Shown in pieces: positions 29,449 to 39,239 of a DNA stretch of 64,000 nt. How positions within the stretch are numbered: the stretch's first letter is position 1; every line of letters starts with the position of its first letter. This stretch comes from Rheum nobile. Taxonomy: Eukaryota > Streptophyta > Magnoliopsida > Caryophyllales > Polygonaceae. A model generated the notes under the pieces. It ran no database searches, was not told where the DNA came from, and saw only the letters and a program-made list of their open reading frames with translations. The stretch lies in assembly GCA_027886185.1 (NCBI GenBank), contig WOAB01000595.1, positions 3,410,001 through 3,474,000 on the forward strand, written 5' to 3'. Both the position numbers and the translations under genes were made by a program.

Positions 29449-30864
29449 TGACGGTGGCTAAAAGATGCACAAACAAATGTCGTTGATTAGCCTTATCAAA
29501 GTAAATTATCCTAACAAACCCACTAAACAGAAGTATAGCAGACAAGTAAGGGTCGATCCCACAGAGAAGGTTTGATGTAGTATGTAACCGTGAATGACAA
29601 GTAACACAAACGGGGGGTTTAGTTATCAAGATAACAAAGCAAACAAAGCAAATGAATTGAGTTGAGTTTAGAAAATATAATGAGGGAAAAATAGTTCCAC
29701 TAGAGCGAAATCCACAAGTACAGAGATAAAGTTCGATCACTGAAATCTATTTCGTCCAAGTTCTTTAATTATCCTTATAGTCGTTCCCACCCTAATCTTA
29801 AGTACTATTGATTCTCACAGTTGTCAATAGACTTATTACTATGCCAATGATAAAATACCACTGATTCTCACAGTTGTCAGCATACCTTAGCACCAACACA
29901 TCAATAGCAATGCGCACAAGGATATAGGATACATGCAAGTAGAAAGACGTACAAGTACTCACTCCCCTACTTAACATACAACTGATTCTCACTCACAGTT
30001 GTATGCTCGGAACCCCTATACGCACAATTGTGTTTGCCACTAGATATGCACTCGGAACCCCTATATGCAATCCTAGCAATTGATAAAAAGCATTCAACCT
30101 AGTTGATCAGGCTAAGAAGAACAACAAGAAATCAATATCAATATAACCAAGAGAATCAATCCAACACTTATAAGGATAAGAACAAGAAATAGAAATCTCA
30201 TAAACACATCAACTATACTGCTTCAATCGTCTAGCAGAACAAGGGTGAAGTTAGTTCTCCATCAAAGGGGATGAAAAACTCTATAGAAAATAACGTCTGA
30301 AAACGGAAGCAATCAAGTGATGATAAGTCTCTCCCTTTTCTCTTAACCTAGAAAAGAGGCTTAAATAGTCTTAACAAACTAGGTTAAACTAAAGCTGAAA
30401 TTAAAGGAAACAGAATAATAATAAAATAAAGTCTCAAACATAAAAGGAAACTAAATCGTCTCTGGCGCGAGGTCATTAAGCACAGCCACCGCGGGGCGGT
30501 GAATTCCATCGCGAGGCGTCGAACTTCCACCGCTGGGCGGTGGAATCCTCTGGCGCGGGCTTCATCTTCACTGAGAGTCACCGCCGGGCCGCGGTACTTC
30601 TGACGTGGGGCGGTGAGCTCATTTCTCCAGCTCTTTTCTTCTCTGCTTCTGCTGCTCTTCAATCCTACCAAGTGTTGGTAGTCTTCTCCATAGATGCTCC
30701 AGCAGCTCCATCCATCCTCATGCTCCATCTAAGCTGCAAAACCTTGGATTTCTTCACTTCTCTCCAAAACATCTGGATTGCAGACTTAGCACCAAAACTC
30801 ATCCAAAACCTCTCCAAATCATGCTAATAATTGCTAGTAAAGGTGTATGAAATAACACCTATCA
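29449..30864 (-). repeat. E2 LTR C (5' LTR of unit 2)
   Basis: 1416 bp, same ends as LTR B. Hairpin arms at 29805-29830 (CTATTGA/TCAATAG) and 29975-30005 (perfect 10-bp pair) are conserved. Right border with E1 gag is clean at 30864/30865. Confidence 0.93.
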
Positions 30865-32153
30865 ACTGCGTCTGACGCCATAGGACAAGGGTCACCGAGT
30901 GGCATCAATTGGTCTACGTGATGACCAAGAAATACGTGCCTCCAGACTATAGGAATCAAATAAGGATGGAGATCGCCATGGCTCGCCAAGGATCGATGAC
31001 TCCACTCGAGTTCTTTTCCAAGCTTGAAGACATGTATTACAAGGCCAACATCTCCGTTGTACCTTCAACTTTGAGGACGAAATTCTTGAGTGGCTTGAAC
31101 ACCAACATCCGTGATCAACTCGAGATTTTGCCCATCAAAGATTTGAACACACTCACACACACGGCAATGCAACTACATGCACAATTATCTCACCGAAAGG
31201 CTTACACTTTTCCAAGTGGCCAATCCAGGTATGCTTCTAACCCTAGTGGTTTATCTTCTACTAACCCTCGCCCTAGTGCCTCTACCATAGCCGCATCGAG
31301 ACCAGCTCCCAAAGCGAAGCCATCGACACCAATCACCACGCCGCGCCAGAACGCGCCAAGACAGGCTCCAATGACCACAGAACACGCGCGTGATCTTGAG
31401 TGTTACAAATGTGGTGGAAGAGACCATTTTAAGAAAGATTTCCCCAATGCTCGCCAGGTGTTGTTCTCCACTGTCGCCGCCGGCTACGAGTCTTGTGAAG
31501 ACGACGAGGCCACACGTGACGCGATCAATGAAGGCAACGAAGATGAGGCCGAAGATGCTTATGACTGCAAACCCACTTCTCTGCACGCGGGTACTGCATT
31601 GAGCTTGGTGACGCGTCGTCTCCTCACAGTCAAGGAAGCGAGCCTCCGCGATCAAAGAGAGAACTTATTCCACACAAGGGCTCTCATGCAAACGGCTTCC
31701 TTGAGTTTCATTGTTGATGGAGGAACATGTGCTAACATTGTCAATGAGAAGGTCGTGACACACTTCAAGTTGCCTACGACGCCTCATCCCCAGCCTTATG
31801 CCCTCCAATGGATATCATCTAGTCCAGGTAACACAGTATCTCGCCAATGCTTAATTTCCTTTTCCATAGGCCAATACTGTGATTCAGTTTTATGTGATGT
31901 CATTGCAATGGACGCCACTCATATTTTGCTTGGGCGCCCATGGCAATTTGACAGGCACGTGCTCACTTATGTGTTCAATTACCACAGGAAGCGCATCACT
32001 TTGCATCCAATGTCCCCCCATGAGATCTTGCAGGACCAGGTTGAACGCGACCGCCAGAAAGACATAGAGGCCGCGTCAACTAGGTCAAATGAGTGTCCAG
32101 AAGCACAACAGAGGCATAACTCCTCCACATCTGGCAACACTTCATCTCCTTAA
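30865..32153 (+). pseudogene. E1 gag C-terminus and protease
   Basis: Resumes E1 gag after the nest: VTEWHQLVYVMTKKYVPPDY and MARQGSMTPLEFFSKLEDMY are the second half of a gag core. The knuckle near 31403 reads CYKCGGRDHFKKDF: the last Cys is Phe, so zinc binding is lost. The protease follows with FIVDGGTCANIVNEKVV (DGG in place of DSG, usual for this group) and ILLGRPWQFDRH. The open frame begins upstream of the TTG at 30909; a stop lies at 30873-30875 just right of the E2 border. It ends at TAA 32151-32153, probably a former CAA. Confidence 0.78.
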
Positions 32154-33774
32154 GGCATTGGCAAGAAGAAACACAATGCCACAGCTAGGACACCAAGTGC
32201 CCTATAGAATTCGAGCAACGCCTTCCCATCTACAAAGTTAGCCGATCCGTTGCAACCGCCGCGTCCTTTGAAGGGCACATGTGAGCAACATGTTCTGTTA
32301 GCCAGGCCCATTGATCTCACTCCATGTTTGACTAGTAAAGCCCCGTGTTTTCTGCTGGTGCCAACTCCGTGCATCCCCGCCTCGTCGAATGCCGCGCCCG
32401 TGCCGCCAGAGATCGCAACTTTGCTTGCCGCGTTCCACGATGTTTTCCCAGATGAGTTGCCACCAGGATTACCTCCACTGAGAGGCATTGAGCACCAGAT
32501 TGACCTTGTGCCAGGTGCTTCCTTGCCCAATCGCGCTGCATATAGAGCTGGTCCGAAGGAGACAAAAGAGCTATAACGCCAAGTCCAAGAGTTGTTGGAT
32601 CGCGGGTACGTAAGAGAATCTTTATCCCCTTGCGTTGTGCCTGTGATCCTTGTGCCCAAGAAGGATGGCACATGGAGAATGTGTGTTGACTGCCGTGCGA
32701 TACACCAGATCACCGTTAAGTATAGGCATCCTATTACACGCCTCGACGATATGCTTGATGAACTTCATGGCGCGACACTCTTTTCCAAGATCGATTTGAA
32801 GAGTAGTTATCACCAGATCAGAATGAAAGAAGGTGATGAGTGGAAGACTGCGTTCAAGACAAAATATGGGCTCTACGAGTGGCTTGTCATGCCCTTTGGG
32901 CTCACGAATGCGCCAAGCACCTTCATGCGCGTGATGAACCACGTACTGAGAACTTTCCTTGGCAAGTTTGTTGTCGTTTATTTCGATGACATACTTGTGT
33001 ATTCTCGGAGCCTGGAAGACCATGTCGATCACCTTCGCTAGGTGCTCGAGTGCCTTCGACGCGAGAGCTTATTCGCCAACCTGGCCAAGTGCTCCTTTTG
33101 CTCTGCGTCAACCAACTTTCTGGGCTACATAGTGAGTAGTGATGGTCTGCGCTTCGACGAAGAAAAGATTGCGGCCATCAAAGAGTGGCCAATGCCGACG
33201 ACACCGACTCATGTGCGAAGCTTTCTCGGCCTTGCGGGATTCTACATGCGCTTTGTTAGAGATTTCTCCTCCATTGCCGCGCCTTTACATGAGTTGACGA
33301 ATAAGGGTAGCACCGTTGTCTGGCTTGAGTCCCACGAATAGTCCTTCTCGGCCTTGAAGAGGGCCTTGTGCAACGCGCCCTTGCTACAACTCTGAGACTT
33401 TGCGAAGACATTCGAGGTGGAGTGCGATGCCTCTGACATAGGCATTGGTAGTCTGCTACACCAAGAGAAGAGGCCCATTGCATATTTTAGTGAGAAACTT
33501 ACAGGGGCCACACTCAATTACCCCACCTACGACAAAGAGCTATATGTCTTAGTACGCGTGCTAAAGACTTGGCAACATTACCTTTGGCCGCATGAATTTG
33601 TCATCCACAGCGACCACGCAGCCTTGAGCTACTTGAAGAGCCAAGCCCACCTCAATCGCCGACATGCGCGTTGGGTGGAATTTCTGGAGACATTTCCGTA
33701 TGTCGTGGTCCACAAGAAGGGAAAGGACAACATTGTTACAGACGCGTTATCTCGCAGGTATGTCCTCTTGACTC
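32154..33774 (+). pseudogene. E1 reverse transcriptase and RNase H, several stops
   Basis: Same frame as the protease. [50 protein letters not shown] and the catalytic YFDDILVYS at about 32980-33005. RNase [36 protein letters not shown] and ADAL-like TDALSR near 33750. In-frame stops occur near 32206, 32574, 33040, 33339 and 33393; several fit C-to-T changes of CAG, CAA or CGA. The enzyme copies RNA to DNA and removes the template, but this copy is dead. Confidence 0.82.
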
Positions 33775-35313
33775 ATGTGCAAATTAAAGTTTTAGGCTTT
33801 GATTTGATTAAGGAATTATATGCTAGTGATCCTTTCTTTTCCCCTATAGTCGAGCAATGCCTAAGATTTCGAGAGTTTGAGTCATACTTCCTTTATGAGG
33901 GTTATTTATACAAGGCTAGTCGTCTTTGCATTCCTAGATCCTCCATTAGGCTCCTATTGATTGAGGAAGCACACGCGAGCCGGGACATTTTAGGATTAGG
34001 AAAATCTTAAACGCGCTTAGAGAACATTTCTTTTGGCCTAAGATGACCCACCAAGTGACTAGGTTTTGTAGAAGTTGTGTGACTTGCCAAAGAGCCAAAG
34101 CTAGGTCTAGTCCTCACGGCCTCTACACTCCTTTACCCATTCTGAGTGCCCCATGGGAAGATTTATCTATGGATTTCATCACGGGTTTGCCCGTCTCTAG
34201 ACTAGGTAAAGACTCTATTTTTATGGTCGTAGATAGATTTTCTAAGATGGCACATTTATTGCTTGTAAGACAACCCATAGTGCTAGTGAGATTGCAGACC
34301 TATTCTTTGAGCATGTGGTGTGTCTTCATGGAGTCCCGCGTACTATAGTGAGTGATAGGGATTCTAAGTTCGTTGGTCATTTTTGGAGAACTCTTTGGGG
34401 AAAGCTAGGCACAAAACTCCTATTCTCTACTAGCTACCACCCCCAGACCGATGGCCAAACGGAGGTCACAAATAGAACCCTAGGAGCCCTCCTTTGTGCG
34501 ATGCTCAAAGCCAATCCTAAGCGTTGGGAGGACTTACTATCACTTGTCGAGTTTTGTTACAATAGATGCAGGCACACGGCGACCAAGTTGACACCGTTCG
34601 AAGTGGTGTATGGCATGAACCCCTTGACACCACTAGATATGTCGCCGCGACCACTATGTGACCCAGTGCATGTCTCCGCCGCCAACCGCGCCGAGCAGGT
34701 GCAGGAGCTTCATCGACGAACCAGGGAGCAGCTGGAGAGGAGGGCCACGCAGTATGCCTCGCAGCACAATTCAGGCCTCCTCCGCATCGTCTTTGCCCCA
34801 GGAGACCTTATCTGGGTGCATTTGCGAAAAGAGAGGTTCCCCTCGCGGCGCAAGCACAAATTGGCACCACGTGGAGATGGCCCTTTCCGCGTGATAAAGG
34901 CCATAGGGGACAATGCCTATCAACTCCAGCTCCCACCAGATTTTGGAGTCCACGCGTCCTTCAACGTGGCAGACTTAACATCATATGTTGAGCCTGAGTT
35001 TGATGATGGTGAAGCGGGGACGCTTCACAACCAAGTGGGGGAGGGTGATGTGACTCTGCCTCCTATGATGGCCCAAGACGAGGAAGAAGCCATGAGCCTA
35101 CGCTCAGAAGGCCCAGTGACAAGGTCTAGGTCCAAGGCCATCGCCTCCGCCGTCGCGTCACTTGTCGCACGCGTCGTCGCCGGCCAAGGAAGCCCATACG
35201 CCAATCCAAGACTCATCGTCCTCGCCACCATCGGACCAACACGTTCTTTTGAGGACATCGACACTTCGTTATCATCTCACGCAATGATTTCTTTCATTCC
35301 TTCACCGCGTTAG
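33775..35313 (+). pseudogene. E1 integrase, frameshifted, ending inside the 3' LTR
   Basis: HHCC region (EEAHASRD, then after a frameshift near 34000 FFWPKMTHQV and CRSCVTCQRAKA). Catalytic core: LSMDFITGLPVSRLGKDSIF, VSDRDSKFVGHFW, HPQTDGQTEVTNRTL (D, D, E). A second frameshift lies near 34280-34330. The C-terminus includes LAPRGDGPFRVIKAIGDNAY and FNVADLTSY, then an acidic linker, and crosses the LTR border at 35046 to end with SEGPVTRSRSKAIAS and a tail stopping at 35311-35313. No chromodomain is obvious. Joins DNA ends to the host chromosome in a live element. Confidence 0.82.
35034..35045 (+). other. E1 polypurine tract
   Basis: AGTGGGGGAGGG directly before the TG of the 3' LTR; primer for plus-strand synthesis. 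Confidence 0.82.
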
Positions 35314-35915
35314 CAGTTTAGCGCGTTCTTTTAAGACAATTCTATATTTGGTATTTCATGCTTTGTTTTAGATAGTTTCCTTTTATAGCATTTCTATCTT
35401 TTAGGGTTTGTGTCTTTTGCATGCTTGCATGGGCTAGCCCACGAGGTTCGGCTCGGCCCATCCGACGTCTCACCTCTCCTATTTAAACACAACTTTGTTA
35501 TTGTTTTTATTTACATTCAATTTTAAGTTCAAGGTTTAAGTCGAGTGTTTATCCTCCTTCTCTTGATCGGACGTCACCCATATCCCTCTCATCCTCATTC
35601 CCTCTGCCGCCGACGCTACGACAATCGCTTGATCTTTCAAGCAAAGTCTATCTTCGCATCTCCTTCACCCGCAGTCGACGCTACGACATCCAAAGGCTTG
35701 TCCTTTCAAGTCTTATATCCTTCCTTCAATCCCTTCTGCCACCTTCCCATCAATCGCTTCCACATCATCCATCATCACTATCTCTCGCTCACGAACCACC
35801 ACCAACACCGCGTTCCCAGCAAGTTGACACAGAACGAGTGACTTCCCAACCAAGACTAGATCCCAAGGTGTCACCTTTGACAGTTTGGCTTGTCATCGGA
35901 GGCAATGACACATCA
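35046..35915 (+). repeat. E1 3' LTR
   Basis: 870 bp from TGATGTGACT to GACACATCA, followed by AGAGG at 35916-35920. Its first 268 bp code for the integrase tail. Confidence 0.93.
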
Positions 35916-35920
35916 AGAGG

Positions 35921-36209
35921 GAATTAAGGGAGATATGCATGTGTTCACGCAATTTAAAATGCAGTGGATGCCTTTAGAAGTAGATATGTTGTCCTTGTGT
36001 AGTAGGTGTTCAATGAGGAGTGGCCAGTTGACTTAAAAGCCATTAAGGAATTCTCCTTTTTCTTGTCTCAAAGTGTAGAGCATTCATTGGTCTTATGTAT
36101 ATATTTTTTAAGGCTTCTTTGGTGCATGAAAGACACGTATGGCACCGACTCGAGATGCCGACCTTGATATGTGCAACTATATAAACAAAGTTTTGTTGTC
36201 CATTTTTTC
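35921..36209. other. Unassigned right flank of E1
   Basis: No coding homology seen. A TATATAAA at about 36177 lies 30 bases before the syntaxin-like frame, but the N-terminus of that protein is missing, so this is not proof of a promoter. Confidence 0.35.
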
Positions 36210-37008
36210 ATGACCGATCCGAACATGGACGAGAATGTGAAATCCGAGATGGATTCCATCAAGGATACGCTTTTGAGGCTCGAATCCTCCCACAAGGAGA
36301 CCAAGTCGATCCACAAACCGGACGCTCTCAAGACTTTCCGGGCAAAGATGAACTCCGACGTCATCGCCGTTCTGAAGAAGACTCGCGCCATCAAGTCTCG
36401 CCTCGCGGAGATGGATCATGCCAACGCAGAGAACCACCGATTGTCTGTGAAGCTCGGTGAGCCAATTGATCGAACTCAGTTTGCCATCACCAATGGGCTT
36501 AGGATGAAGGTCAAGGAGCTTATGGTGGAGTTTCGGGTACTTTAGAACTCAAATTTCTCTTTGTATTACTTACTTGATTTTTGATTACTGATGGAAGATT
36601 ATAACATTGAAATCTGAGTCGGTATTTTGCTTGTTAGGGTTTGATATGAGAATGGGCTACATTGAAATCGGTTTTTCGTTAATTTCTATTTTAATTGCAA
36701 ACTCAAATGGAAATTTGATAAACAATGCACTCCGGGTGTAATTTGATCAAATTGAAGTCAGAGTTCAACCTAAATTGAACCCTTATATTGTTCAAACAAT
36801 CAAACCTAAATTACCCTCCAATCTATATCAGATTTCACACAAATTTCCAAACCTGATGACAGGAATTAAACTAAAATGGTACCTCTTATTTAATTTCTTA
36901 AAAAACTACAGAGCTGATACTCTTCCCATTTAATGTTGGTTGATTAATTTCTCAAGAACTAAGGTAGAGGATGATGTCAGAGTACAAGGAGACAATTGGG
37001 AGGTGCTT
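36210..37008 (+). pseudogene. Syntaxin (SYP1-type) gene fragment, cut by E6
   Basis: Fragment of a plant plasma-membrane-type Qa-SNARE, which drives vesicle fusion. 36210-36536 codes for the Habc region: IKDTLLRLESSHKETKSIHK, ALKTFRAKMNSDVIAVLKKT, RLAEMDHANAENHRL, DRTQFAITNGLRMKVKELM, close to SYP1 proteins in order and spacing. A GT at 36537 and an AG at 36966-36967 bound a plausible intron; the next exon reads RMMSEYKETIGR, the expected continuation, and is cut off by the E6 LTR at 37009. The usual 30-40 N-terminal residues, the SNARE helix and the membrane anchor are absent. The splice junction would lose about four residues, so the exact exon end is uncertain. Confidence 0.72.
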
Positions 37009-37707
37009 TGATGACTCAATGCCTACCTCCCTTACGGCGAGAGACGAAGAAGACCACCTTAGGGTGCATTCCGATGGGCCGATGACTAGGGCTCGTGCTA
37101 GAACCATCGCCAGAGCTACTCAATCTCTAGTCACCCGCATGTGTGCAAGCTTCGGGTCCGAGCCAAGTTGTTCATGGGTCACTCTTTCGACCCTTGATTA
37201 TTCGGGGGTTATCTGACGATCCCGCCCCGGGCCCGCTTACTATTTATAGCTTTTCTACTTTTGATTTTCTCTTCTATTTTAAGATGATGTAACGGATTGG
37301 GCCTTGTTGTGTTAGGCCCAAGCCCATTAGGGTTTCCTTGTAAACCCTAGTTTTCCCTTATTTTTTTATATATACCCTTGAACTCTCATTGTAATCTTCA
37401 AGTTGAGTTTTGATAAACATAGTTGAGAGTCACTCCTAGTTTATGTCTTGGCTTCCCCCAAATCGGCTTAGCCGAGCTCGAAATCTCTAAGGAGCCGTAA
37501 CGTTGGCCTCCTTCCACCACCTCGGGTGTTCATCACGTTGAACCCTGATACACACGATTATGTTGTGTGTATTGACAGAGTTTTAGCATGATTTTAGTGG
37601 TGTTTTAGGATGTTTTGGAAGAGATTTAGAGTGTTGACGAGGAGGCGCGGAAGACACATTTTGGAGGCTTTAGGAGCTGAAGAGACAAAAGCTGAAGATA
37701 CGGAGTC

Positions 37708-37851
37708 ACGGCGACCGCCGTAGAAGAGGCGGTTACCGCCGCCAAATCCATTCCAGAAGCCTTAGCTACGACTTGTCCACGACGCCCGCCGTGGAAAGAC
37801 GACGACCGCCGCAATTACGGCGCCCGCCGTGAAGGTTGCAGCGGCCGCCGT
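37708..37851 (+). promoter_or_regulatory. GC-rich palindrome cluster in E5
   Basis: ACGGCG-N2-CGCCGT inverted repeats at 37708-37721 and 37817-37830, with variants at 37728-37740, 37779-37792, about 37799-37812 and 37838-37851. The cluster lies 110-255 bp upstream of the TATA-like box. Confidence 0.6.
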
Positions 37852-37962
37852 GAACGTCTGAAGTCCGTCGAGCCGATTTTCCTTTTTATGTTTTATTTTT
37901 TGGATTATTTTATTACATTTTATTATTTCGTTTTAGGTTAATTTCAGAATTATTTCCTTTAG

Positions 37963-37970
37963 TATTTAAG
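37963..37970 (+). promoter_or_regulatory. TATA-like box in E5
   Basis: TATTTAAG, the same octamer as in the E2 LTR. Confidence 0.5.
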
Positions 37971-38224
37971 GGTAGAGAGAGACTTGTTTCCATGATCTCT
38001 GAACCCTAATTCTATTTCTCTTTTCTACGTTCTACGTTATGAAGAACTAAGCCTCTCTTGCTTAGTCAGACGCTGAAGCTTTCGTTTGGATTCAGTTGTG
38101 AGATTCTCGTTCTTAATCTACTGCATGGATTTTATCTATTCTCTTGTTTGATTGCTTATGATTGATATTGATTTTCTCCAGTCTGATCAACTAGGGTTTG
38201 TTGTTATTGATCTATTGCTAGATC

Positions 38225-38463
38225 TAGATTGTTACTGGTTGAGCATATCTATTTCAGAGTAGCAACTGCATCGTATTAGTAACTGGTTGTGCTAATCTTA
38301 TGCAGAAGAGAACTGATTTACATTCTAGGATAAAAGCTGGTTGTTTTATGCTAGAATTATATCCAACTATATTCCTATCCGTAAGGCTGCTGTTAAATTA
38401 AATCTTGATAGTTTCGGGGTTGTTTAATTAGTTAGTGCTAATAGTATCTGGTTGTGCTATTAG
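38225..38463 (+). other. E5 hairpin array with constant CTGGTTG loop
   Basis: Four sites, each with a 12-nt loop aligned on CTGGTTG: 38225-38251 (TAGATTG pairing with CATATCTA, one bulge), 38275-38296 (ATTAG/CTAAT, loop TAACTGGTTGTG), 38322-38357 (ATTCTAG/CTAGAAT plus ATAAAA/TTTTAT, one mismatch), 38438-38463 (CTAATAG/CTATTAG, loop TATCTGGTTGTG). The stems differ in sequence but stay complementary. Confidence 0.75.
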
Positions 38464-38965
38464 TTATATCTGAAAAGGAATTGGAATTTCCATTGCATGA
38501 GATTTTGAATGAGTATCTATGATCAACTTGTCATACGAATAGTGGATGTTGTTTGACTAAGTGTTTTTCCCATCACTGATTTCACAACTCTTTCGCTTGT
38601 TTACTTTTGCATGCTTAGATTACTTAAACTCACAAAACCCCCCTTTGGTTACTTTGGATTGACATATAAATTGCATACTAAGATAGAATCCGCCTCCCTG
38701 TGGATTCGACCTTTACTTACCTAGGACTACGGTTTAGGATTTGTTTGGATATTTTGCATAGCAGTTTTTACACGACTAGAAACCTGTTATCAAACCCCTC
38801 CACCCATCCGCCACCAAGGTTTGATCCGCCAAACTCAAGAAAAGGAGACATAACGTTGTTTCCTCGAAGGAGTTCACGAAGAACGCGAAGAACGAGTGCT
38901 TGCTTGGGAAGAACAACGATCTGAACCTAGATCGGTCTTGCCTCACGGGGATCAATCACATCAAT

Positions 38966-38978
38966 TGGTATCATAGCC
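38966..38978 (+). other. E6 primer-binding site (Met-tRNA type, one mismatch)
   Basis: TGGTATCATAGCC, two bases after the LTR; differs from the iMet site of E1 by one base. Confidence 0.75.
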
Positions 38979-39239
38979 ATTCCTCAAGCTAAGTTTCTTA
39001 TTCCTTTTGATCTTTAATTTTTGGCACTCAATCCCATTTCTATGTTTGTTCTTATCTCCATTTGCTTCCGCTATTGTTCTCTTGGTAAGGTCGGTGCATG
39101 CGTGATTCTTCACTTTGTGCCCGCCCATTACCGCTCACCTTCACTTGTGCGGTTCAAGCGTGATTCTTCATTGCTTGACCGTCCATTTCTGAGGTTGGAA
39201 AGTAATTTCCAAGAAATTAACTTTTCCAAGATTCCCGTG
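38979..39239 (+). other. E6 leader remnant
   Basis: Untranslated sequence after the E6 primer site. E7 begins somewhere near its right end; the border could not be fixed because E7 has no second LTR here. Confidence 0.4.

Larger units (their letters stand above)
5010..30864 (-). mobile_element. E2: tandem Athila-like non-autonomous element (LTR-int-LTR-int-LTR)
   Basis: Three direct LTR copies (A 5010-5382, truncated; B 11043-12458; C 29449-30864) separate two full internal regions, each with gag-protease and an ATHILA ORF-1-like gene, all on the minus strand. After removing E3 and its duplication from unit 2, the units measure about 7.08 and 7.10 kb. LTR B is both the 3' LTR of unit 2 and the 5' LTR of unit 1. 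No RT, RNase H or integrase is present in either unit. The primer site is of the tRNA-Asp type used by Athila/Tat elements. Such gag-only elements resemble the TR-GAG class described in plants. Confidence 0.88.
3029..35915 (+). mobile_element. E1: Ty3/gypsy chromovirus-type LTR retrotransposon hosting a nest
   Basis: An LTR element of about 7 kb of own sequence, stretched to 32.9 kb by elements nested in its gag. Parts in order: 5' LTR 3029-3790, initiator-Met tRNA primer site 3793-3806, leader, gag N-terminus 4600-5009, nest 5010-30864, gag C-terminus and protease, RT, RNase H, integrase, polypurine tract, 3' LTR 35046-35915, TSD AGAGG. The RT and integrase read like the CRM/Galadriel-type chromoviruses. 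The last part of the integrase frame continues into the 3' LTR, a trait reported for some CRM elements. I see no clear chromodomain. Lineage is therefore provisional; gypsy is certain. Confidence 0.88.
37546..38792 (+). mobile_element. E5: solo Athila-like LTR
   Basis: 1247 bp from TGATACACAC to CTGTTATCA with TSD AACCC at 37541-37545 and 38793-38797. No internal region, so it is a solo LTR left by recombination. Contains GC-rich palindromes (37708-37851), a TATA-like box (37963-37970) and four hairpins with a common loop (38225-38463). Confidence 0.9.
37009..38963 (+). repeat. E6 5' LTR (E1-related family), split by solo LTR E5
   Basis: Starts TGATGACTCAATGCC and ends ATCACATCA, about 703 bp when E5 is removed. 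Its beginning codes DEEDHLRVHSDGPMTRARAR, the counterpart of the TRSRSK tail in the E1 LTR, so it is a related chromovirus family. A primer site follows. The other end of E6 is not in the window. Confidence 0.75.
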
